The position numbers were made by a program, and so were the translations under genes. Below the pieces are notes generated by a model, which searched no databases, was not told the DNA's origin, and saw only the letters and a program-made list of their open reading frames with translations. From Thinopyrum elongatum (Eukaryota > Streptophyta > Magnoliopsida > Poales > Poaceae): a stretch of DNA of 64,000 nucleotides. This document shows, one piece after another, positions 45,640 through 58,119 of the stretch (the stretch's first letter is position 1; every line of letters begins with the position of its first letter). The DNA is taken from positions 114,279,201-114,343,200 of the forward strand of contig CM022300.1 of NCBI GenBank assembly GCA_011799875.1, in the 5' to 3' direction.

Positions 45640-46850
45640 GTTTTTATTCATGTAAACAGAACAACAATTATTCTCTGACTTAAATGAATAACCGTATTGC
45701 AATAAACACGATCCAATCATATTCATGCTCAACGCAAACACCAAATAACATTTATTTTGCAATAAACATGATCCAATCATATTCATGCTCAACGCAAACA
45801 CCAAATAACATTTATTTAGGTTCAACACTAATCCCGAAAATAGAGGGAGTGTGTGATGGTGATCTTATCAACCTTGGAATCACTTCCAACACACATCGTC
45901 ACCTCTACATTAACTAGTCTCTGTTCATTTTGCAACTCCTGTTTCGAGTTACTAATGTTAGCAACTGAACCAGTATCAAATACCCAGGGGCTACTATGAA
46001 CACTAGTAAAATACACATCAATAACATGTATATCAAATATACTTTTGTTCACTTTGCCATCCTTGTTATCCGCCAAATACTTGGGGCAGTTCCACTTCCA
46101 GTGACCAGTCCCTTTGCAGTAGAAGCACTCAGTTTCAGGCTTAGGTCCAGACTTGGGCTTCTTCCCGGGAGTAGCAACTTGCTTGCTATTCTTCCTTAAG
46201 TTCCCCTTCTTTCCTTTGCCCTTTTCTTGAAACTAGTGGTCTTGTTAACCATCAACACTTGATGCTCTTTCTTGATTTCAGCATCACGAAGAGCTCGGAA
46301 ATCATTTTTGTCATCCCTTGCATATTATAGTTCATCACGAAGTTCCAGTAACTTGGTGATAGTGACTAGAGAATTCTGTCAATTACTATCTTATCCGGAA
46401 GATCAACTCCCACTTGATTCAAGCAACTGTAGTACTCAGACATTCTGAGCACATGCTCACTGATTGAGCTATTCTCCTCCATCTTGTACGCAAAGTACTT
46501 GTCAGAGGTCTCATACCACTCGACACGGGCATGAGTCTGAAATACCAATTTCATCTCTTTGGAACTTCTCATATGCTCCGTGGCGTTCAAAACATTTTTG
46601 AAGTCCCGATTCTAAGCCGTAAATCATGGCGCACTAAACTATCAAGTAGTCATCACATTGGGCTTGCTAAACGTTCATAACATTTGCATCTGCTCCTGCA
46701 ATAGGTCTGTCACCTAGCGGTGCATCAAGGACATAATTCTTCTGTGCAGCAATGAGGATAATCCTCAGATCACGGAACCAGTCCGCATCTTTGCTACTAT
46801 CATCTTTCAACTTAGTTTTCTCTAGGAACATATCAAAAATAAAACAGGGG
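45640..46850 (-). pseudogene. Copia B gag and protease remnants
   Basis: The protease site reads WVFDTGSVANISNSKQ near 45985. Before it are a CCHC-like stretch and gag fragments (EWYETSDKYFAYKMEENSSI, SEHVLRMSEY). A 60-bp tandem duplication (45699..45818) doubles the text NKCYLVFALSMNMIGSCLLQ in frame. Deletions and frameshifts scatter the rest up to about 46850. Confidence 0.75.
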
Positions 46851-48098
46851 AGCTATACGCGAGCTATTGATCTACAACATAATTTGCAAATACTACCAGG
46901 ACTAAGTTCATGATAAATTAAAGTTCAATTAATCATATTACTCAAGAACTCCCACTTAGATAGACATCTCTCTAATCATCTAAGTGATCACGTGATCCAA
47001 ATCAACTAAACCATAACCGATCATCACGTGAAATGGAGTAGTTTTCAATGGTGAACATCACTATGTTGATCATATCTACTATATGATTCACGCTCGACCT
47101 TTCGGTCTCAGTGTTCCGAGGCCATATCTGCATATGCTAGGCTCGTCAAGTTTAACCCGAGTATTCTGCGTGTGCAAAAACTGGCTTGCACCCGTTGTAG
47201 ATGAACGTTGAGCTTATCACACCCGATCATCACGTGGTGTCTCGGCACGGCGAACTTTGGCAACGGTGCATACTCAGGGAGAACACTTTTACCTTGAAAT
47301 TTAGTGAGAGATCATCTTATAATGCTACCGTCAAACAAAGCAAAATAAGATGCATAAAGGATAAACATCACATGCAATCAATATAAGTGATATGATATGG
47401 CCATCATCATCTTTGTGCTTGTGATCTCCATCTCCGAAGCACCGTCATGATCACCATCGTTACTGGCGTGACACCTTGATCTCCATCGTAGCATCGTTGT
47501 CTTCTCGCCAACTATTGCTTCTACGACTATCGCTACCGCTTAGTGATAAAGTAAAGCAATTACAGGGCGATTGCATTGCATACAATAAAGCGACAACCAT
47601 ATGGCTCTTGCCAGTTGCCGATAACTCAGTTACAAAACATGCTCATCTCATACAATAAAATATAGCATCATGTCTTGACCATATCACATCACAACATGCC
47701 CTGCAAAAACAAGTTAGACGTCATCTACTTTGTTGTTGCAAGTTTTACATGGCTGCTACGGGCTGAGCAAGAACCGTTCTTACCTATGCATCAAAACCAC
47801 AACGATAGTTCGTCAAGTTAGTGATGTTCTAACCTTCACAAGGACCGGGCGTAGCCACACTCGGTTCAACTAAAGTTGGAGAAACTGACACCCGCTAGTC
47901 ACCTGTGTGCAAAGCACGGCGGTAAAACCAATCTCGCGTAAGCGTACGCGTAATGTCGGTCCGGGCCGCTTCATCCAACAATACCGTTGAACCAAAGTGT
48001 GACATGCTGGTAAGCAGTATGACTTGTATCGCCCACAACTCACTTGTGTTCTACTCGTGCATATAACATCTACGCATAAAACCAGGCTCGGATGCCAC
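46851..48098 (-). other. Copia B 5' untranslated internal region
   Basis: Non-coding sequence between gag and the primer-binding site parallels 35157..36377 of copia A (for example CACCCGATCATCACGTGGTG and its complement). No genes are seen. Confidence 0.6.
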
Positions 48099-49823
48099 TG
48101 TTGGGAAATGTAGTAATTTCAAAAAAAATTCCTACGCACAAACAGGATCATGGTGATGCATAGCAACGAGAGGGGAGAGTGTGTCCACGTACCCTCGTAG
48201 ACGAAAGCGGAAGCGTTAGCACAACGCGATTGATGTAGTCGTACGTCTTCACGATCCGACCGATCCAAGTACCGAACGCACGGCACCTCCGAGTTCAGCA
48301 CACGTTCAACTCGATGACGTCCCGCGAGCTCCGATCCAGCAAAGCTTCACAGGAGAGTTTCGGCAGCACAACGGCGTGGTGACGGTGATGATGATGCTAC
48401 CGACGCAGGGCTTCGCCTAAGCACCGCTGCGATATGATCGAGGTGGATTATGGTGGAGGGGGGCACCGCACACGGCTAAGAGATCAATGATCAATTGTTG
48501 TCTATAGGGTGCCCCGTGGCCACGTATATAAAGGATGGAGGGAGGAGGAGGCCGGCCCTCACAGGGTGCGCCCAAGGTGTGGAGTCCTACTAGGACTCCC
48601 TAGTCCTAGTAGGATTCCACCTCCCACATGGAATAGGAAAAGGGGAAGGGAGAAGGAGAAGGAACGAAGGGGGTGCCCCCTTTCCCTAGTCCAATTCGGA
48701 CCTGTCCATGGGGAAGGGGCGCAGCCATCCTTGAGGCCTTTCTCTCCTTTCCCGTATGGCCCATTAAGGACCAATACGAATTCCTGTAACTCTCCGGTAC
48801 TCCGAAAAATACCCGAATCACTCGGAACCTTTCCGATGTCCGAATATAGCCTTCCAATATATCGATCTTTACCTCTCGACCATTTCGAGACTCCTCGTCA
48901 TGTTCCTGATCTCATCCGGGACTCCGAACAAACTTCGGTCATCAAATCACATAAACTCATAATACCGATCGTCACCGAACTTTAAGCGTGCGGACCCTAC
49001 GGGTTCGAGAACTATGTAGACATGACCGAGACACGTCTCCGGTCAATAACCAATAGCGGAACCTGGATGCTCATATTGGCTCCCACATATTCTACGAAGA
49101 TCTTTATTGGTCAAACCGCATAACAACATACGTTGTTCCCTTTGTCATCGGTATATTACTTGCCCGAGATTCGATCGTCGGTATCTCAATACCTAGTTCA
49201 ATCTCGTTACCGGCAAGTCTCTTTAATCGTTCCGTAATACATAATCCCACAACTAACTCATTAGTTACAATGCTTGCAAGGCTTATAGTGATGTGCATTA
49301 CCGAGTGGGCCCAGAGATACCTCTCCGACAATCGGAGTGACAAATCCTAATCTCAAAACACGCCAACTCAACAAGTACCTTCGGAGACACCTGTAGAGCA
49401 CGTTTATAATCACCCAGTTATGTTGTGACGTTTGGTAGCACACAAAGTGTTCCTCCAGTAAACGGGAGTTGCATAATCTCATAGCCATAGGAACATGTAT
49501 AAGTCATGAAGAAAGCAATAGCAACATACTAAACGATCAAGTGCTAAGCTAACGGAATGGGTCAAGTCAATCACATCATTCTCCTAATGATGTGATCCCG
49601 TTAATCAAATGACAACTCATGTCTATGGTTAGGAAACATAACCATCTTTGATTAACGAGCTAGTCAAGTAGAGGCATACTAGTGACACTCTATTTTGTCT
49701 ATGTATTCACACATGTATCAAGTTTCCGGTTAATACAATTCTAGCATGAATAATAAACATTTATCATGACATAAGGAAATAAAATAATAACTTTATTATT
49801 GCCTCTAGGGCATATTTCCTTCA
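48099..49823 (-). repeat. 5' LTR of copia B
   Basis: It is the partner of 41224..42949, starting TGTTGGGAAATGTAGTAATT and ending ATTTCCTTCA on the plus strand. The primer-binding complement (GGCTCGGATGCCA) lies immediately to its left. Open frames 48509..48985 and its antisense shadows are LTR sequence. Confidence 0.92.
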
Positions 49824-49828
49824 AGCCC

Positions 49829-50536
49829 GACCACTACAGAAGATAGAGAGAAAATGAAAGTCATTTCCTATGCATCAGCCATAGGTTCTATCATGTATGC
49901 TATGTTGTGTACCAGACCTGATGTGTGCCTTGCCATACGTTTGGCAGGGAGGTACCAAAGTAATCCAGGAGTGGATCACTGGACAGCGGTCAAGAACATC
50001 CTGAAGTACCTGAAAAGGACCAAGGATATGTTCCTCGTTTATGGAGGTGACGAAGAGCTCGTCGTAAATGGTTACGTCGGTGCTAGCCTCGACACTGATC
50101 CGGATGACTCTAAGTCACAAACCAGATACGTATTTATATTGAATGGTGGAGCTGTCAGTTGGTGCAGTTCCAAGCAGAGCATCATGGCGGGATCTACGTG
50201 TGAAGTGGAGTACATAGCTGCTTCGGAAGCAGCACATGAAGGAGTCTAGATGAAGGAGTTCATATCCGATCTGGGTGTAATACCCAGTGCATCGGGTTCA
50301 ATGAAAATGACAACACTGGAGCAATTGCCTTAGTGAAGGAATCCAGGTTTCACAAGAGAACCAAACACATCAAGAGACGCTTCAACTCCATTCGTGAAAA
50401 GCTCAAGGATGGAGACATAGAAATTTGCAAAATACATACGAATCTGAATGTAGCACACCCGTTGACTAAGCCTCTTCCACGAGCAAAACATAATCAGCAT
50501 CAAGACTCCATGGGTGTTAGATTCATTACAATGTAA
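49829..50536 (+). pseudogene. Copia A pol end (RNase H) after element B
   Basis: After the AGCCC duplication the text of copia A continues ASAIGSIMYAMLCTRPDVCL, SWCSSKQSIMAGSTCEVEYI and AASEAAHEGV, then a TAG near 50247. A later frame reads HKRTKHIKRRFNSIREKLKD and NLNVAHPLTKPLPRAKHNQH to TAA 50534..50536. The motif SSKQ and the AHPLTK end are typical of copia RNase H. Confidence 0.85.
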
Positions 50537-50569
50537 TCTAGATTATTGACTCTAGTGCAAGTGGGAGAC

Positions 50570-50662
50570 TGATGGAAATATGCCATAGAGGCAATGATAA
50601 AGTTGTTATTATTATATTTCCTTATTCATGATGAAGGTTTATTATTCATGCTAGAATTGTAT
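50570..50662 (+). repeat. First 93 bp of the copia A 3' LTR, cut by CACTA copy B
   Basis: TGATGGAAATATGCCATAGA through GCTAGAATTGTAT repeats 33603..33695 with about one difference, then CACTACAAAAAAA begins at 50663. The three bases TAT before CACTA would be the expected CACTA target duplication. The other copy lies outside the window. Confidence 0.88.
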
Positions 50663-51019
50663 CACTACAAAAAAAGACACATCCGTGACATTTTGGGCCG
50701 AACGATTTTTTCTGTCATGCTTATGACACTTCTATGACGATAATTGTGACAAAAGCATGTATCATCATAGATGTGGTGGGCTCCTACTTCTATGACAAAA
50801 AATCATGACAGAAAATGGACTTTTCGTCCTTGGCAGGCCGGGGACGCACCTGCATGACATTCTTTGGGCCGTCCATGACGGAAAAAATCGTGGTAGAAGC
50901 GAGCGCAAGGAAAATTTTGGTGAGTTCTCGGTTACGGTGGGTGGTCGGGGCCGAGCGATGCACGGAGGGTTTGCGCGTTTCTATCATACACGTACGCGCG
51001 TGTGTGCGAGGCGTTGGGC

Positions 51020-51850
51020 TCTAACTGAACCCGAGCAAGGCGTTTGCTTACTGAACCTGAGTGATTGCACTAGCTACGCATTACTGAACCCGAGCGATCG
51101 ATCCCTTGCTGTTAACTGAACCCGATCGAGCAATTCCTTCGCTACTGCTGCTAACTGAAGCCGATCGAACCTGCTGCCTCTTGATGAACAGTGACCGTTG
51201 TTGGTGGATGAATGAACAGTTCCCGGTGGGGGTTGGATGAACAAGACCCCATGGTAGTAGAGGCCGTTGCCGCTGGATGAACAGGACCCCGATCGAGGAG
51301 GTGGGGTGGATGAATAGTAGCCGGTGGAGGGACCCCGTGGAGGGCTTGTTGAACAGGACCCCATGGAGGGCTGGTTGAACAGTAGCCGGTGGAGGCTGGA
51401 TGAACAGGACCCCGTCGATTAACAGTAGCTGGTGGAGGCAGGAGGAAGTCGACGGTGGATGAACAGTAGCAGGTGGAGGCTGGAGGAAGTCGACGGTGGA
51501 TGAACAGTAGCCCGTGGAGGCTGAAGTGAGGCAGTAGACGATGGATGAATAGTAGCCCGTGTAGTCCTGTTTTGCGGTACGCCACACCCCTCCCGATCAA
51601 CAGGACCCCGTTTCGACCATAGGCGCTCCAACACAAGTCCGTTTTCTCCGTTTTGCGTTACACCACACCCCTCCCGATCAACATCACCCCGTTTCGACCG
51701 TAGGCACTTGAACACAAGTCCGTTTCCTCCGTTCTTCGGTACGCCAGACCCTTCCCGATGAACATGACCCCGTTTTGACCGTACGCGGTCGAACAGAAGG
51801 CCAATTTTCTTCGTTTTGCAGTACGCCATACCCCGTTCCGGTTGTTCCGT
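51020..51850. repeat. CACTA subterminal repeat arrays, copy B
   Basis: From the terminus inward come TAACTGAACCCGA(G/T)CGA repeats, then GGATGAACAGxACCCC and TGGATGAACAGTAGC with CGGTGGAGG, then ACACCCCTCCCGATCAACA and CCCGTTTCGACCGTA. The order mirrors copy A exactly. Long open frames here are repeat by-products. Confidence 0.85.
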
Positions 51851-52299
51851 CCAAGCCAGTTGGCTCCCGATGAACAGGACGCGTTCCAACCCAGTGGCTT
51901 CGCTCCCGATGAACAGGACGCGTTCCGACCTAGTCACTTGGCTCCCGGTGAACACAACGTTGTTTCCTCCGTTCCGACCCAGCCGGTTAGCTACCAATGA
52001 ACAGGACGACATCGCTGCCGTCCGTTGCCTCTCCATCTACACGAGCCCTGGCCGTCCATATGCGCGAGTACGCATTTTGAGACCCCGCTCGTATGTACGT
52101 ACGTGGCCATATTTTTTGCTGTGTGGCTGTATGTACGTGTACACAGTTTAGACGGGACAGTCTGAACTGCTACGTGGGGGGCTCTACTATGACATGTGCC
52201 ACTACTTACTCGGCCACGGTTCTTCGTTGCAGAGCGACCGATCGACCAGTATGTACGTACACGTTCGTGACAAGACAGACAACGCTACGTACGCTTCGA

Positions 52300-53520
52300 C
52301 CGGGTGGGTCCCAGCTATATCAGGGAGGATAAGGATGCACATCCTTGCGTGTGAAGATATAACTGCTGGGTCCCAGCTGTCAGGGGGAGGAATCATTTTT
52401 TTGCCCATAATAAGGACGCACTTCCTTGCGTGCGAAGATGTAGCTGGTGGGTCCCAGCTATCAGGGGGAGAAAACATTATTTTTTAGGGTAAAAAGGATG
52501 AAGTTGCATGCATGCATCCTTGGGCGTGGTGCGTCCCCACTGTCAGCCTCTCACGTACAGTCATCTTCCGATGACTCTCGTTTGTTGACCACATTGACCA
52601 CACCATGCCGAGTGTACCAAGGCCGGTGGACGACGGCGAGGCCCCAGACTGGAATGACCCGGAGATGGGGAAGACGCGGCAGTGGAGTCGCAGATGGAGA
52701 GGAGTGGGAAACTTGACTGGTTCGGGTGCGTGGCAGGACTGCCGCCCACGGGAGATAGGAGCAAGAACAGAGGTTGAAGAAGCAGCACGACTGTTGGATT
52801 AACATCCAATGGTCCAGCTGCTAGAATCATTTGTTGATTAAGTTGACAAAGCCCTGCGTACGCGTCAGCTTAGTAGGCCCACAAGTTAGCCACCAAATCT
52901 ACCGGGTCCCAGCTGTCATCGGGAAGAATAGTTTTTTCGCATAACACGGAGGCACTTCCTTCCGTGCGAAGATATAGCTGGTGGGTCCCAGCTGTCAGGG
53001 GGAGGAAACATTTTTTCCAGCTTAATAAGGAGGAACTTTCCTTGCGTGCGACCATGGACCTCGTGGGTCCCAGCTGTCAGGCTCTTCACGTACAGTCCTC
53101 TTTCGATGACTCTCGTTTGTTGACCATGTCGCGCTGAGCGCAGCAAGGCGGTGGACGACGGCGAGGCCCCGGACGAGAACGACCCGGAGATGGGAAGACC
53201 TGATAGTGGAGTCGCAGATTGAGAGGAGTACAAGGGTTATAACTGGTTCTGGTGTGGCGTGAGGCTGCAGTCGGTGGAGAATAACAGGAGGTGTGGAGGG
53301 GTGGAGGGATTGCCTGGCCGGCGGTGGGGTAGCGCTTCCCAGCGATGCATGCTAAGCAGAGCCGCTAGCCGCCGGAGGCCGGAGCAGGCGATCCTGGTGA
53401 TGCTGGAGGAAGAAGACGAGAAGTTGAAGGTGCATGCCGGCCGTTGGATATAAATCCAATGGCTGTGGATGTCAGAATCATTTGTTGACTAAGTTGACAA
53501 CGGCTTGCGTAGGCTTCGAC
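52300..53520. repeat. Tandem duplication of about 0.6 kb in CACTA copy B
   Basis: Two successive units each contain several GGTGGGTCCCAGCTGTCAGG repeats, CGATGACTCTCGTTTGTTGA, GGTGGACGACGGCGAGGCCC, a GTTGGATxxACATCCAATGG-type palindrome and ATCATTTGTTGAxTAAGTTG. Unit 1 runs about 52300..52870 and unit 2 about 52890..53520. Copy A has this segment once (about 25.03-25.85 kb). Confidence 0.7.
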
Positions 53521-54094
53521 CTATTGGCCCACATGTCAGCCTGCAAAAATGTGGCATATATTTAACCCATGTTTTCTAGAATTTACAGTCCATTTGTTGG
53601 GCTGGGTGAACAAATAATTTCGCGTCAATGCGGCCCATTTAATATTTTCTAAGAAATCCCAGCCCATTTGCACTTTCTTGAAATACACGAATTAACTGGG
53701 CTTGTTCTATGTTTAATGTTAGGTTAGAAGGAGCAATTAATATCAAAAAATAAACCGGAGCTACACATTTTATTTTATATAAAATTAACAAATTAGCGAG
53801 TTATTGCTCAAAAGAAAAATGAGCGCGTTATTATTACATTGGTCCTTAAAATCTTTGCAAGCTTTTGTAAGCAATCACCAGGATTTTCCTTGCCTGTGAG
53901 TAAAAAACAACCAGGATTTTCCTTGCCAACTTCTGTTAAACATTTACTTTTATAAGTTAATAAGACATGGGATGTTTTTATAATGTATATATAAGTCTCT
54001 ATTAAATATACGATAATAGTAATAATATAAATATATATAATGTGGTTAGAAGGGAGGTTTGAGCCGGGGAAGACGCCTTCATTCTTTCGAACAT

Positions 54095-54169
54095 ACTGCA
54101 CTAGCCCGGTGGCTGCAGCCCTCTCACCCAAAAGCTGTACTGCCCGGGTTCTATTCCAACTGGTGCAGT
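54095..54169 (+). tRNA. tRNA-like 75-mer (tRNA pseudogene or SINE head), copy B
   Basis: The ends ACTGCAC and GTGCAGT are perfectly complementary 7-mers. Box A (TAGCCCGGTGGC) starts at base 8 and box B (GGTTCTATTCC) at base 53. This is exact tRNA geometry. Box B has one change from the copy A version (A for G) and the T-stem does not close well. A tRNA-derived SINE head or tRNA relic within the CACTA element is the likely origin. Confidence 0.5.
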
Positions 54170-55451
54170 TGAAAAATATCTAACACTTGCCAAAATTTCG
54201 TCCCTAGTTTACCCAGTTTTTTGCACACTCAACATTGTCTTGCCATTTTGAAAATAGCATATCTTTTTGACTTTGCATCATATGAAGATGTGTTATACAT
54301 GAAGGTTGATCAGCATGATGTTAAGTTGTTGTTAGTTCCATTTTTTATCATGAATAAAATTTCCAACATTATGTTATCCATGTTTGAAAAGTGCGTGTTG
54401 ATTTAAATGATTTGCCTCTGAAACATGTAGTTTCTTATCTGAAAATCACTTGGACAAGCAGCCATCGCCGGTGTTGGATTTGATGCCGCACTTCTTCAAT
54501 CCCCAGACAACGCGAGGGGGAAATAAACTTCCGTCCCGTGCTGCCGGTTGGGGAATGGAGCGAACTGGATTAAAGAGGGGGCCGACGGCGTAACTGAAGA
54601 AGCACATCAGACACGATTTTTTTCAGTGGATGGCTCTCGATGGCGTTTTTTACTTGCCTATGCACCATACAACTTGTATTTTTAGCTTCCCAGTCCATGG
54701 TGGACCAGCAACCCATTTGCTGGGCGGGCCAACCTACAGAAAGCAGCACTTGATTTTTCATCAAGGCCCCAAAACAACGCAGTACTATGTTGGTTTTGAG
54801 GCCGAAAACATTACGGCAAGGGTTGAGCGGGGGAGGGGGAAGACAGAGCAAAAAGATAACAAAGAGCTGATGCGCCGTTGCTACCCTAACAAGCAGGTGC
54901 AATTCTTCTCGGGAAGAAGGTGTGCCGTTGACACTCACACGTCACAATCCCACAGTAGACATTCTAACAAGTTCACACACAAGTACAACAGAAAAGGTAA
55001 ACATTCGTATCAAACTCAGGTTCAGAGGACACGTTCATATTCATAACCAACATTCACAATCAACAACTCAAAAGATTCATATATACACAAGTTCAGCATG
55101 TGTATGCATCCAAATGATTGATAGATCACAAGACAATATTCATAGATAATTCACAAAAATATTCAGATATACACATGTTCAGCATGTTTATGCATCCAAA
55201 TGATTGAGAGATCACATCCAATATCATCCATGGACAAACTTTAATTACCTAGGGTACAGACTAGTAAGTGGTGTTCACTCGGTGGTACTTCTTGCTAAAA
55301 TTACTGCTTGTACTAGCAAACTTTCAAGTGCATAAGAGGCAGCACAGACAATCTGAACTTTGCTTGTAGGTTTATCCTTGAGATAGTGGCCTCGATACCG
55401 AGGGAGGTTTGAGCAACTTGGCCACTACTTTCATCCAACTAGTTTACTGGC

Positions 55452-55826
55452 TCATCTTGGTCCTGTAGCTCGCCAAAATTCTACATTGCAGACAAGAAAG
55501 GAGGCGGTCGATAAAATGAACCACCCAAATTTTTTGTGCAGTTTAACTGAAATGGAGCATCCCTGGCGTGTAGACTGATTAAGTGCCAGATGAATATACA
55601 CGTCAACCAACTTGTCTGGAATCTTTAGACTCCATGCCATACAGTTCGCTACCATATGTGCCGATAACCAAAAGGCACAAGTTGGGACCAAAGACTGGAC
55701 TGCGTTTTTCTGGGCTATGCGCCAAGCAATATTGTTGGCATTCACTCTGGCACTTCTTCTTGTCAACATCGATGCTTGTCTGAGTGAACTTTGGAGTACA
55801 TAGCAACAACATAAGTATCTGGCCAT
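55452..55826 (-). CDS. Small ORF conserved between the two CACTA copies (copy B)
   Basis: A 124-residue frame (MARYLCCCYVLQSSLRQASM, then LTRRSARVNANNIAWRIAQK, ending FWRATGPR) has its last 105 residues in common with 22263..22580 apart from scattered substitutions. There is no recognised domain. See the copy A entry for the caveat. Confidence 0.25.
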   Translation of the reverse strand: MARYLCCCYVLQSSLRQASMLTRRSARVNANNIAWRIAQKNAVQSLVPTCAFWLSAHMVANCMAWSLKIPDKLVDVYIHLALNQSTRQGCSISVKLHKKFGWFILSTASFLVCNVEFWRATGPR

Positions 55827-56001
55827 CTGATCTTTTTGTGCAGTTCTACTGAAATCGCCGAATGTAATGATTTGCCTGCGTGTTCAGGCTTCAAGTTACT
55901 CCTTTATGAAATCGGCAAACAGTAGCACAATACCAAATTACCAATACATATGACAAGCACAATAATCAGGATAAAGACCGGTACCAACCTGTGTGAGGAA
56001 G

Positions 56002-56932
56002 TGTCGGGGTACACAAATAGGGGTGTATGTTTTCCCCTGACTTGTGCACGGACAGTGAGCCACGAACCCGGCAAGACTGCAACATCTAGGACAAGGCCAA
56101 GGTAAAGAGGTAAGCTCTTTGACAAATCAAAGGGCAAGCTGAGAAGACCAAGTCAAGCCAAGAAGCAAGACACCGCTAAGTGAAAACCTCCCTTGCTGGG
56201 CAGGAGAGTCTGGTGAGGCCAAGGTTGCCCTGGAAGCAAACCTCAAGGCCGCCCCTGCAGGCCTGCCGGGGGCATACGGAGGCAAAACACCCCGCCAAGG
56301 CTTCACCGTCCCACTTCACGATGATGCAAGTCACCGATCAGTGCGGTGTCAAGCCCCGAGATGACTAAGTGGCTGCCTTTTGCCACATGGCAGCCACTTC
56401 CTACAGGAATCACCTCCAGATGACACCCGTCCTGCGACGTGTCATGCAGACAGGAGAGAAGGTTGCCAAACAGCCCGGCAAGGCGTGCCGGGCAGGCCAT
56501 GATGTGACAATGAGCGGCGCATTTAATGCGTACTGCTCTATCTGCAAAGGAGATATGATAGCACTGTTCGCTATCCAATCAGTACACAATGACTGATTTG
56601 CCACTGTGGTGACCCCTTAATCTATAAAAGGAGGCCCATGGCACCCATAGAAAGGATTCGGACCCCTGTACACCCATATGCGCGTAGCTGCTCTCGCCCC
56701 GAGGCAACCCTGCCGGGCAAGATCGCTGCGTTTCCACCACCATCCACCATCAATCCACCAAAGCAGGAGTAGGGTTTTACGCCTCGCGGCGGTCCGAACC
56801 TGGGTAAAAATTGCCTGTGTGATCTTTGCCGCGCTACGGTGCGCTCCTCCACTCTTTGTGCAATGCGCTCAGTCCCCCTGCCGAACCAAAAGGGGCCCTT
56901 GGCCCCATAGGTGGCCATGGTTTCCCATGACA
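56002..56932 (+). repeat. 5' LTR with TATA box
   Basis: This 931-bp LTR has CCCGGCAAG and GCCGGGCAGG motifs repeated, a CACAATGACTGATTTGCCAC segment and TATAAAAG at 56623..56630, the probable core promoter. Compared with the 3' LTR most differences are C/T or G/A. Open frames inside it are not genes. Confidence 0.9.
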
Positions 56933-58119
56933 TCTTTGGTGCGCCAGGTAGGGGGCTGCGCTTGCACGAACCCGAGAAGTGTACGAAGCGCATTATCTTC
57001 ACCGCCATCTTCTTCATCAACGGCGTCGCCACTCACGGCACCCGAAGGAATATCGAGGGTGGAGCGGGAGAGCGATGTCGCTCCCCCACCGGGCTCGTCC
57101 AACTTCCGCTACCTCCGCACGCCATGGTCACAGCGGTGGCGGAGGCTAGCGACAAGGGCGACAATACTGTCCCGAACGGTTCAGACAACAGGAACGCCCA
57201 GCGAGCCCCGTTAGGGAAAATTGGCGATGTGCAAGGGTATCGTATTTCTCTCCTTGCCACTCTCACTTATTGACAATCGAGCTACTCTGGGTTTAGGCAT
57301 CATCAACATCGATGAGCCCGCGCGATACTCGGTCTAGCACTTAACTTGCTTGGGAAAATCCTGAGTAGAACGCCGGTACGAATCCGTTAGTTGATGTCCC
57401 GGCAAGTACGCTCCGGCAAGGCCGTCCGTGCTGGCGTGACTTTCATGCCAACTGCCATTGGATTGATCCAGAAGTGTGAAGAGGAGGGGAGAGGAACCGG
57501 CCATGCCTAACATCGCGTCCTGCCGCTCACGAGATACTTATACTTCTAGCCGACCCTTGCCGGGAGCTAGAAGTCGATATACGTGCGGCACCGCCCTTCC
57601 CGGAACGTGCGAGCTCAGCAAAGCGGCCGCAGCCGGGAAGAGTAGATGGAAGCATGAATAAGAGCTAAGTTTACTCAATCTTTGCTTTACTTATAAATCA
57701 AGAATTTGCGTATGTTTATCCCTTGAATGCTGGAGTGTTCGTGCGAAGAAATCTTTCACGAGATGGTACCTTTGCTAGATTCTTGTCTGCACCCTCATTC
57801 CGTTCAGAGCCTGCTCGCGGAATGGGTGGCTGCGTCGGAAACTACTAAGGAAAAACCTGCCGGGACGCATCCACGCCAAGATAAATGTTAAGGGCCAGAC
57901 CCTTACGACTTTCGCGGCAATATGATACTGGCAGGCAACCAAAGCGTGTATAGAGATTAATCATGCGAACACCGATGGGGTAGCATTCAAAAAGGGATAA
58001 AACACGCAATTCAGATCTAACAAAAGCATCAAGTTTCACGTAAGCATAAATAGTGCGATGTCTAAACATAGAGCATGCATCATGTTTTGATTACAGAGCA
58101 ACGCAGCTGCGGGCATGAT
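56933..58119 (+). other. 5' internal region of the LTR element, no recognisable gag
   Basis: It starts with the primer-site-like GGTGCGCCAGGTAGGGGG at 56938. Open frames on the plus strand (for example 56911..57273) carry Arg/Ser-rich text without a gag core or CCHC knuckle. From 57660 to 58119 it is AT-richer and non-coding, and holds the region just 3' of the antisense gene. Confidence 0.5.

Larger units (their letters stand above)
41224..49823 (-). mobile_element. Copia element B, full length, reverse orientation, AGCCC target duplication
   Basis: LTRs at 41224..42949 and 48099..49823 are nearly identical and nearly equal in length (1726 and 1725 bp). AGCCC flanks the element at 41219..41223 and 49824..49828. 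On the minus strand the primer-binding site lies next to the right LTR and a polypurine tract (AAGTGGGAGAC) next to the left one, so transcription would run right to left. Gag and pol are recognisable but full of stops and frameshifts. It is the same superfamily as copia A, and the shared coding text allows direct comparison of mutations. Confidence 0.93.
33603..50662 (+). mobile_element. Ty1/copia element A, Angela/WIS/BARE type, nested and broken
   Basis: 5' LTR 33603..35156, primer site at 35158, gag from 36378, pol in three pieces, polypurine tract GTGCAAGTGGGAGAC ending at 50569 and the first 93 bp of the 3' LTR (50570..50662). Two insertions split pol: a solo LTR (38742..40320) and a reverse-orientation copia element B (41224..49823). 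CACTA copy B cuts the 3' LTR at 50663. TGATGGAAATATGCCCTAGA is the recognisable start of this very abundant Triticeae family. The element lies inside the gypsy element, so it is younger than that one. Confidence 0.9.
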
